Shown here one piece after another: positions 59,327 to 64,000 of a stretch of DNA of 64,000 nucleotides. Made by a program: the position numbers and the translations under genes. Where the stretch lies: assembly GCA_963728145.1 (NCBI GenBank), contig CAVSJA010000007.1:930001-994000 (forward strand), written 5' to 3'. Numbering within the stretch: the stretch's first letter is position 1; the number at the start of each line of letters is the position of its first letter. The DNA comes from CAVSJA01 sp963728145. Its GTDB lineage: Bacteria; Bacteroidota; Bacteroidia; Chitinophagales; Chitinophagaceae. A model generated the notes under the pieces. That model did not search any database. It was not told where the DNA came from and saw only the letters and a program-made list of their open reading frames with translations.

Positions 59327-61141
59327 ATGACTGCACCCGCTAAAAAACCTGTTGGTCGTTTCCGAAGAGTGATATTGAACCTTCGCCAGGGCTTATCCCT
59401 TGCCTGGGCAGCTTCCCCAAAAGCATTGGTTCGTTATTCGGTTTTGGGAATGTTGACGGCCACCTTCACCCCAATTGCAGTTTGGCTGGGTGCAGAACTG
59501 GTGAATAAGATCTCGCAAGCAAAGCAATTGAACTATGATATATGGGATTTAATTCCGGTAGTTGTTGGTTTATGGGTATTGACTGGGGTGCAAAGAGCAG
59601 TTGGTGCCTATATGGGCTATGGAAGAAATCTTTTTGTACGTAGGGTTCAGTTGGAGGCCGAGCGTCGGCTTTTAGAAAAAGCAGCGAAGGTTGATATTGG
59701 CCATTTCGATAATTCGGATTGGTATGATCGATTAGCGAGAGCAAAACGTGATGTTTCCTGGAGACCCGGTGATCTTACCTGGTCTGTTTTGGGACTTTCA
59801 GGAAATATTGTTACGATTATCCTGATGGCTTCATTGCTGGCCAGCCTCCATTGGGTATTGGTGGTTCTTTCAATTGGCGCGGCGGTACTATCATTATTGT
59901 TGGAAAGAAGAGTTACTACAAAACTCTACGAATATTTTTACAAAGAAACTCCTGAGGAAAGGGAAAGGGAATACCTGGGTGACCTTCTCGCACAACCGAG
60001 AACAACAAAAGAGATCAGGGCCTACGTGCTTGCAGATTATTTATTGGGCAGGCATCAGAATCTCTCCGAATCGTTATTCAAGCAAAGAGCAAGAATGTAT
60101 CGTTCCGGTACAAAAATCTCAATTCTTACTGGCCTGGTTACCGGTACTACACTTGCCTTGGCTTATTTATTCGTTGCAATGCGAGGAGTTGAGGGTACTA
60201 TTTCAGCGGGAGGAGTTGTATTGGTGATTGGCGCATTTACTTCCGTCTCCGGAACATTGAGCCAGATTTCAAGCACATTCGTTGCTGTCGATCAACACAG
60301 TACTTTCCTCGATGATTATTTCTCTTTTCTATACGTTGATCAATTAATAAAGGTTCCTGAATCACCAAAGCAATTACCTCCTCCTCCTATAATGGGGATT
60401 GAATTTGAAAATGTAAGTTTTCAATATCCCGGAGGCACAGAACCTGCTGTTGACGGATTGAACCTTAGTATCAGGCATGGAGAATTGATCGCATTGGTAG
60501 GGGAGAATGGTGCAGGAAAAAGTACATTGGTAAAATTATTATTAAGGTTTTATGATCCGGATAAAGGTTCGGTGAAAATGGGAGGAATTGATTTGAGAGA
60601 TATGGATCCGGAAGTATTGCGTAATCGTATCGGTGTGTTGTTCCAGGACTACGCGAGTTATGAATTAACAGTCCGCGAAAATGTTGTAATGGGTAGACCG
60701 GGAATTCCTATTGATGATGGAAGAGTGATGGAAGCGCTCCGTGATTCAAGAAGCGAATGGCTGGTAAAGAAAATGCCGAATGGACTGGATTCAAAAGTGG
60801 GTAGACTATTTGAAGGCGGTCATGATCTTTCCGGTGGAGAATGGCAAAGACTTGCATTGGCGAGGATCATGTATCGCGGTGCAGATATCTGGATCCTCGA
60901 TGAGCCTACATCTTCTCTGGATCCGGAAGCCGAAGCAGGCATATTTGCTGAATTAAAAGAAAATCTAAAAGGCCGTATTGGCATCGTCATATCTCATCGC
61001 TTCTCCACAGTTAGAATTGCCGACCGCATTGCCGTTGTTGATGGTGGAAAAATAACGGAAGTAGGATCGCATGAAGAATTACTCGCCGCAAAAGGAAGAT
61101 ACGCGAGGTTGTTTGACATACAAGCGGCGGGATACCGGTAA
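59327..61141 (+). CDS. ABC exporter, fused permease and ATPase
   Basis: 604 residues. An N-terminal six-helix membrane domain runs to about residue 330 (LGMLTATFTPIAVWLGAELV, IVTIILMASLLASLHWVLVVLSI). The ATPase has Walker A GENGAGKST near 395, a Q-loop in LFQDYASYELTVREN, signature DLSGGEWQR, Walker B WILDEPTSSLDPEAE and the H-loop ISHRFSTVR. One half-transporter works as a homodimer. The substrate cannot be told; drug, lipid or peptide exporters share this form. No peptidase C39 domain. Stands alone, followed by a MITE-like element. Confidence 0.92.
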   Translation: MTAPAKKPVGRFRRVILNLRQGLSLAWAASPKALVRYSVLGMLTATFTPIAVWLGAELVNKISQAKQLNYDIWDLIPVVVGLWVLTGVQRAVGAYMGYGRNLFVRRVQLEAERRLLEKAAKVDIGHFDNSDWYDRLARAKRDVSWRPGDLTWSVLGLSGNIVTIILMASLLASLHWVLVVLSIGAAVLSLLLERRVTTKLYEYFYKETPEEREREYLGDLLAQPRTTKEIRAYVLADYLLGRHQNLSESLFKQRARMYRSGTKISILTGLVTGTTLALAYLFVAMRGVEGTISAGGVVLVIGAFTSVSGTLSQISSTFVAVDQHSTFLDDYFSFLYVDQLIKVPESPKQLPPPPIMGIEFENVSFQYPGGTEPAVDGLNLSIRHGELIALVGENGAGKSTLVKLLLRFYDPDKGSVKMGGIDLRDMDPEVLRNRIGVLFQDYASYELTVRENVVMGRPGIPIDDGRVMEALRDSRSEWLVKKMPNGLDSKVGRLFEGGHDLSGGEWQRLALARIMYRGADIWILDEPTSSLDPEAEAGIFAELKENLKGRIGIVISHRFSTVRIADRIAVVDGGKITEVGSHEELLAAKGRYARLFDIQAAGYR

Positions 61142-61145
61142 ATCA

Positions 61146-61310
61146 CACCCCCTGTCCCCCTAAAGGGGGAACTTAGGTCAAACTCACTGATAAAAACAAA
61201 GACTCTGTTTGATGAATAATCAAGCGGAGATTTTCTTTATATAATTCAGCTATGAAAGAGTTTAGTTAGGATGATTGACCTAGGTTCCCCCTTTAGGGGG
61301 ACAGGGGGTG
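61146..61310. mobile_element. MITE-like element with 36-bp inverted ends
   Basis: The left end 61146-61181 (starting CACCCCCTGTCCCCCTAAAG) and right end 61275-61310 are inverted copies with one mismatch in 36 bp, around 93 bp of non-coding A/T-rich DNA. Total size 165 bp. No transposase is present and no clear target duplication was found. It fits a non-autonomous transposon remnant or a large palindromic repeat. Confidence 0.68.
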
Positions 61311-61435
61311 GCGCCAGGGGGTGAGTTGTCAAGTAATTCGTGCAACTCATCAAACCCATTTTTTCCCGCTCCATACTTATCGTTGATTTGTATTCAGTAT
61401 AGCCATTTTATTTTTTTCATCAAAAACAATAAGCC

Positions 61436-61900
61436 ATGCGACCGATTAAAAATGCAGCCACGAAAACTTTTTTGTTACTGGCACTATCCGCCTTCCTGTT
61501 TTCATTTATTCCCTTTGGTGGGGATACATTCCGGATCTATGTAGATAAAAAACTGGTGATTGATCAATCTATGCACAAATACACCAGCATTAAGAATCTG
61601 GAGTTAGATCCAAAGAATCCAAATGGATTGGTGGAAGTTTATTACAATCATTGCGGACAGATTGGGAAAGCTCGTCATTTACAGGTGAGAGATGATAACA
61701 ATCGCATACTGAAAGAATGGGTCTTTGCGGATGGAAAGGGGGAGAAAGATTTCATGAGTTGCCGGGTGAAAGATCTCCTCGATCTTCAGAAAGCCAATGC
61801 TAAAAGCCACTTGAATCTTTATTACACATCAAAAGAGATGTCAAAAGCTCAGCATTTGGTTTCAGTAGAATTGAGTAATTCGAATAAGACAACTCCTTAA
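61436..61900 (+). CDS. Small secreted hypothetical protein
   Basis: 154 residues. A signal peptide (FLLLALSAFLFSFIPFGG) opens it. The body is beta-rich (FRIYVDKKLVIDQSMHKY, LVEVYYNHCGQIGKARHLQVRDDNNRILKEW) and ends in a Ser/Asn/Thr-rich tail. No family is recognised. The fold pattern suggests a small immunoglobulin-like or C2-like sandwich. A strong terminator follows directly. Confidence 0.7.
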   Translation: MRPIKNAATKTFLLLALSAFLFSFIPFGGDTFRIYVDKKLVIDQSMHKYTSIKNLELDPKNPNGLVEVYYNHCGQIGKARHLQVRDDNNRILKEWVFADGKGEKDFMSCRVKDLLDLQKANAKSHLNLYYTSKEMSKAQHLVSVELSNSNKTTP

Positions 61901-61909
61901 TGATTTCAA

Positions 61910-61946
61910 GATTACCCTCACGGAAACGTGAGGGTAATCTCATTTT
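61910..61946 (+). terminator. Strong rho-independent terminator
   Basis: A perfect 13-bp stem (GATTACCCTCACG, 61910-61922, with its complement 61927-61939) closes a GAAA tetraloop and is followed by TCATTTT. It ends the transcript of the small secreted protein 10 bp after its stop. The next gene starts 9 bp further on. Confidence 0.85.
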
Positions 61947-61954
61947 AGTTGCTT

Positions 61955-62365
61955 ATGTTAAAACAACTTTGGCTCCGTCTCATTTACTGGTCACTTGTTT
62001 CCTGGTTGGGCGGCTTAGCCATTTTACTTTTAGTGGCCTGGTTCTACTCAGCAAGTCCGGAAAACGAACCGAGCATAAATGATGCAATGGGTTTTGGAGG
62101 ATTGCTGCTGATGGCTACATTGATCAGCATCCCTCTTTTTTATTTACCGCTGCTTTGGGTTTACCGGAAATTGAATGCACCTAATTCTATTTGGCTGCGT
62201 GCATTGCTACTGTTGCTGATTGGTAATATTCCAATTTATATCTTATTATTTGTTCAATATAAGGGAAGAATGTCGCTCCCTGAAGCATGGCTTTTTCTCA
62301 TAGGAATGATTTCAGTAGCGGCATTCTTTGGATTGTTTTACCGGCATAAAAACAAGGTCGCATGA
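61955..62365 (+). CDS. Small integral membrane protein
   Basis: 136 residues from the ATG at 61955. Four membrane segments: near 12-30 (LVSWLGGLAILLLVAWFY), 48-70, 84-102 and 112-128. No family recognised. It overlaps the kelch protein start by 4 bp (ATGA), so the two are translated together. The start lies 9 bp after a strong terminator, which leaves little room for a promoter, so read-through or a promoter overlapping the hairpin must be assumed. Confidence 0.72.
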   Translation: MLKQLWLRLIYWSLVSWLGGLAILLLVAWFYSASPENEPSINDAMGFGGLLLMATLISIPLFYLPLLWVYRKLNAPNSIWLRALLLLLIGNIPIYILLFVQYKGRMSLPEAWLFLIGMISVAAFFGLFYRHKNKVA

Positions 62366-63501
62366 GAAAGAAATGTGTGATTGTTTTCATATTTGTTGCA
62401 TTAATCGCGACAGCCTGGATTACATGGAGCAAACGTCAATATTTTTTCCAGAATGAAAAGAATGGTACGATCTGCAAATTGCCACGGATGTTGATTAAGA
62501 GGTCTGCTCATTCGGCGACCTTGCTAGATGACGGAAGGGTTTTGCTTTGCGGCGGAATTGTTGAGGTAAGGGGAGAAGAAGTAAATACTGAAACGACGGA
62601 ATTTTTTAACCCTTTGACAAACGATTTTGCCAAAGGGCCATCCATGATAAAAAGGAGGGCGGGACATACGGCAACACTGATCGGCGATAGTTTGATTCTG
62701 ATAAGCGGCGGATTTAATGAAGATGGATTTTTGAATCATGCTGAATTGTTGAACCTTAAATCCGGGAAGTTTGAATCGATTAACGGTATGATGACTGAGA
62801 AGAGGGCTTCGCATACAGCCACTCAAATAGAAAAGGGACTTGTTGTAATTATAGGTGGGGTTAATGGAGGGACAAATGCAAATAAGACAATTGACATTTT
62901 TAACCCGGTAACCAAAAAGTTTTCAAAAGCAGGCGAATTACTCACGTCGAGAACAGGGCATACTACCTCATTATTACCTGACGGAAGATTATTAACTATT
63001 GGTGGAAGCAAGAACTGGCGGGACCAGGTATTAAATACATGCGAAACTTTTGATCCAAAAACGAATCGTGTAGAAAGCGGGGCTTCATTAAACGATCCAA
63101 GAAATAAGCACTCTGCGGTAAGTCTGCTTAATGGCGATATCCTTGTGATTGGTGGTTCGGATGATGCTTCCAGGATCGGAGGCAGGTATTCGAGTTGTGA
63201 GTTGTTTGATCATGAAACAAATAAATTCGTTTTATTGAATGACCAGTTGAATTTGTCGAGATTCAAGATTACAAATGGAGGAAGTCTATTGCATAATGGC
63301 AATATTATCATCGCAGGAGATGGAAAATATGCCGAGATCTATAATATCAATTCTAAAAAATTCTATATCGCAAAAGGAGATCTTGCAGATGCATGGATGT
63401 ATCCTTCCGTTACAACCCTGAAGGATGGAAGAGTACTGATTGCCGGCGGATACAATTCAGGAATGCAGGCGACTTCCGGAGCATGGATATATCAACAATA
63501 A
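62362..63501 (+). CDS. Kelch-repeat protein, membrane-anchored or secreted
   Basis: 379 residues. An N-terminal hydrophobic segment (VIVFIFVALIATAWITW) is a signal anchor or uncleaved signal. Six kelch blades follow, each of the form HTATLIGDSLILISGG or GRVLLCGG with a downstream Asn/Pro turn (FFNPLTNDFAKG, IFNPVTKKFSKA, TFDPKTNRVESG). Kelch propellers bind proteins or sugars, and some form part of galactose-oxidase-like enzymes, but no copper site is seen. It is coupled to the small membrane protein before it. Confidence 0.85.
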   Translation: MRKKCVIVFIFVALIATAWITWSKRQYFFQNEKNGTICKLPRMLIKRSAHSATLLDDGRVLLCGGIVEVRGEEVNTETTEFFNPLTNDFAKGPSMIKRRAGHTATLIGDSLILISGGFNEDGFLNHAELLNLKSGKFESINGMMTEKRASHTATQIEKGLVVIIGGVNGGTNANKTIDIFNPVTKKFSKAGELLTSRTGHTTSLLPDGRLLTIGGSKNWRDQVLNTCETFDPKTNRVESGASLNDPRNKHSAVSLLNGDILVIGGSDDASRIGGRYSSCELFDHETNKFVLLNDQLNLSRFKITNGGSLLHNGNIIIAGDGKYAEIYNINSKKFYIAKGDLADAWMYPSVTTLKDGRVLIAGGYNSGMQATSGAWIYQQ

Positions 63502-63521
63502 CAGCTTCTTTGCAACTGAAA

Positions 63522-64000
63522 TCACTTAACTGCTCTTGTTTCAGGTGGACCCAAATAACTTGGTTTCAATCCTCCAAAATCCAAAACAAGTTTTTGTAAA
63601 ACAACAGCGGGATCAACCATCCAGTATTTCAGAATATGTTTTCCTGGTTTATTGAGTTGGTGCGTCGTTATTTTGATAATGATATTATCGCCCACCCATC
63701 TGTTCCAGATTCCCGTCTGGTTGTCTTCCTTATTCAATACGACGATTTGTGGTTTTTCATCATCGATTGAAACTGCGAATTTTAAACCATCATTATTATG
63801 AAAGTTCAATGTCGGGCTGAAATATGTATTCAATTTTAAATCGCCTGAATCATAAGTATAGAATTCATATTCAAGAACAGGGCTATTGCCACCGGGTACT
63901 AAGGCTGCGCTTGTAACCGGGAAACTGGTGATCCCGGATCCCGTTCTCCCAATATCTGGAATGATCTTCCATGAAATCGGCGCTTTATTCACGGCCCGGG
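63522..64000 (-). CDS. GH115 alpha-glucuronidase, C-terminal part, cut by window edge
   Basis: The frame is open to the right edge, so only the last ~159 residues are present. They match the C-terminal domain of GH115 enzymes: WKIIPDIGRTGSGITSFPVT, SPVLEYEFYTYDSGDL, YFSPTLNFHNNDGLKFAVSID, HQLNKPGKHILKYWMVDP and a final VVLQKLVLDFGGLKPSYLGPPE. GH115 removes 4-O-methyl-glucuronic acid from internal xylan positions, unlike GH67, which needs the chain end. It suggests a second xylan-related gene group to the right. The catalytic domain is outside the window. Confidence 0.85.
   Translation of the reverse strand, partial: RAVNKAPISWKIIPDIGRTGSGITSFPVTSAALVPGGNSPVLEYEFYTYDSGDLKLNTYFSPTLNFHNNDGLKFAVSIDDEKPQIVVLNKEDNQTGIWNRWVGDNIIIKITTHQLNKPGKHILKYWMVDPAVVLQKLVLDFGGLKPSYLGPPETRAVK

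Overview
The window looks like chromosomal DNA of a glycan-degrading Bacteroidota, most likely a Chitinophagaceae-type soil or plant-associated bacterium. Reasons: a SusC/SusD pair, many Sec-exported lipoproteins, a type IX secretion tail (38275-39972), A/T-rich promoters of the TAnnTTTG kind, almost no Shine-Dalgarno sites, and families common in that group (FG-GAP/UnbV proteins, PadR plus permease-prefix gene, NlpE-META lipoprotein). No rRNA, tRNA, CRISPR array, phage or intact insertion sequence was seen.

Region 1 (1-23.2 kb, minus strand) is a large xylan utilisation locus. A LacI-type regulator is followed by GH67 alpha-glucuronidase, a short-chain dehydrogenase, GH43 and GH10. After a repeat-filled gap comes a tightly packed 12-gene run with many overlapping stop/start codons: GH3, GH51, a PmoA-like (DUF6807) protein, two Gfo/Idh/MocA oxidoreductases, a CE1-like esterase, a double cupin, a TolB-like propeller, a SASA-type acetylesterase, GH30, a CE15 glucuronoyl esterase and a second CE1-like esterase cut by the window edge. 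Together these could depolymerise acetylated glucurono-arabinoxylan and break its ester links to lignin.

Region 2 (23.2-37.6 kb, plus strand) diverges from it: SusC and SusD, a terminator, then a vanadium-haloperoxidase/PAP2-like lipoprotein, a large FG-GAP/UnbV lipoprotein, a YyaL-like protein and xylose isomerase, which takes the released xylose into metabolism. The same 14-bp LacI-type operator sits before the LacI gene and before susC, tying both arms to one regulator.

Region 3 (37.7-64 kb) is mixed: a VOC protein, a T9SS-secreted propeller, two uncharacterised secreted proteins, an alpha/beta hydrolase, OmpA-type proteins, a Crp/Fnr regulator, an NlpE-META lipoprotein, small enzymes, PadR with a membrane partner, an ankyrin protein, a type B carboxylesterase, GNAT, an ABC exporter, a kelch protein, and at the right edge the C-terminus of a GH115 alpha-glucuronidase. 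Its gaps hold a striking set of short tandem repeats, often as two facing arrays that can fold into long hairpins, plus REP-like and MITE-like palindromes.

About twenty single-base reading-frame breaks occur, about fifteen of them in the LacI-GH67-SDR block (19.3-22.6 kb). Most of those that can be resolved are one extra base in a short homopolymer with the protein otherwise well conserved, so uncorrected sequencing indels are more likely than gene decay. Such genes are listed here across their full rebuilt span.
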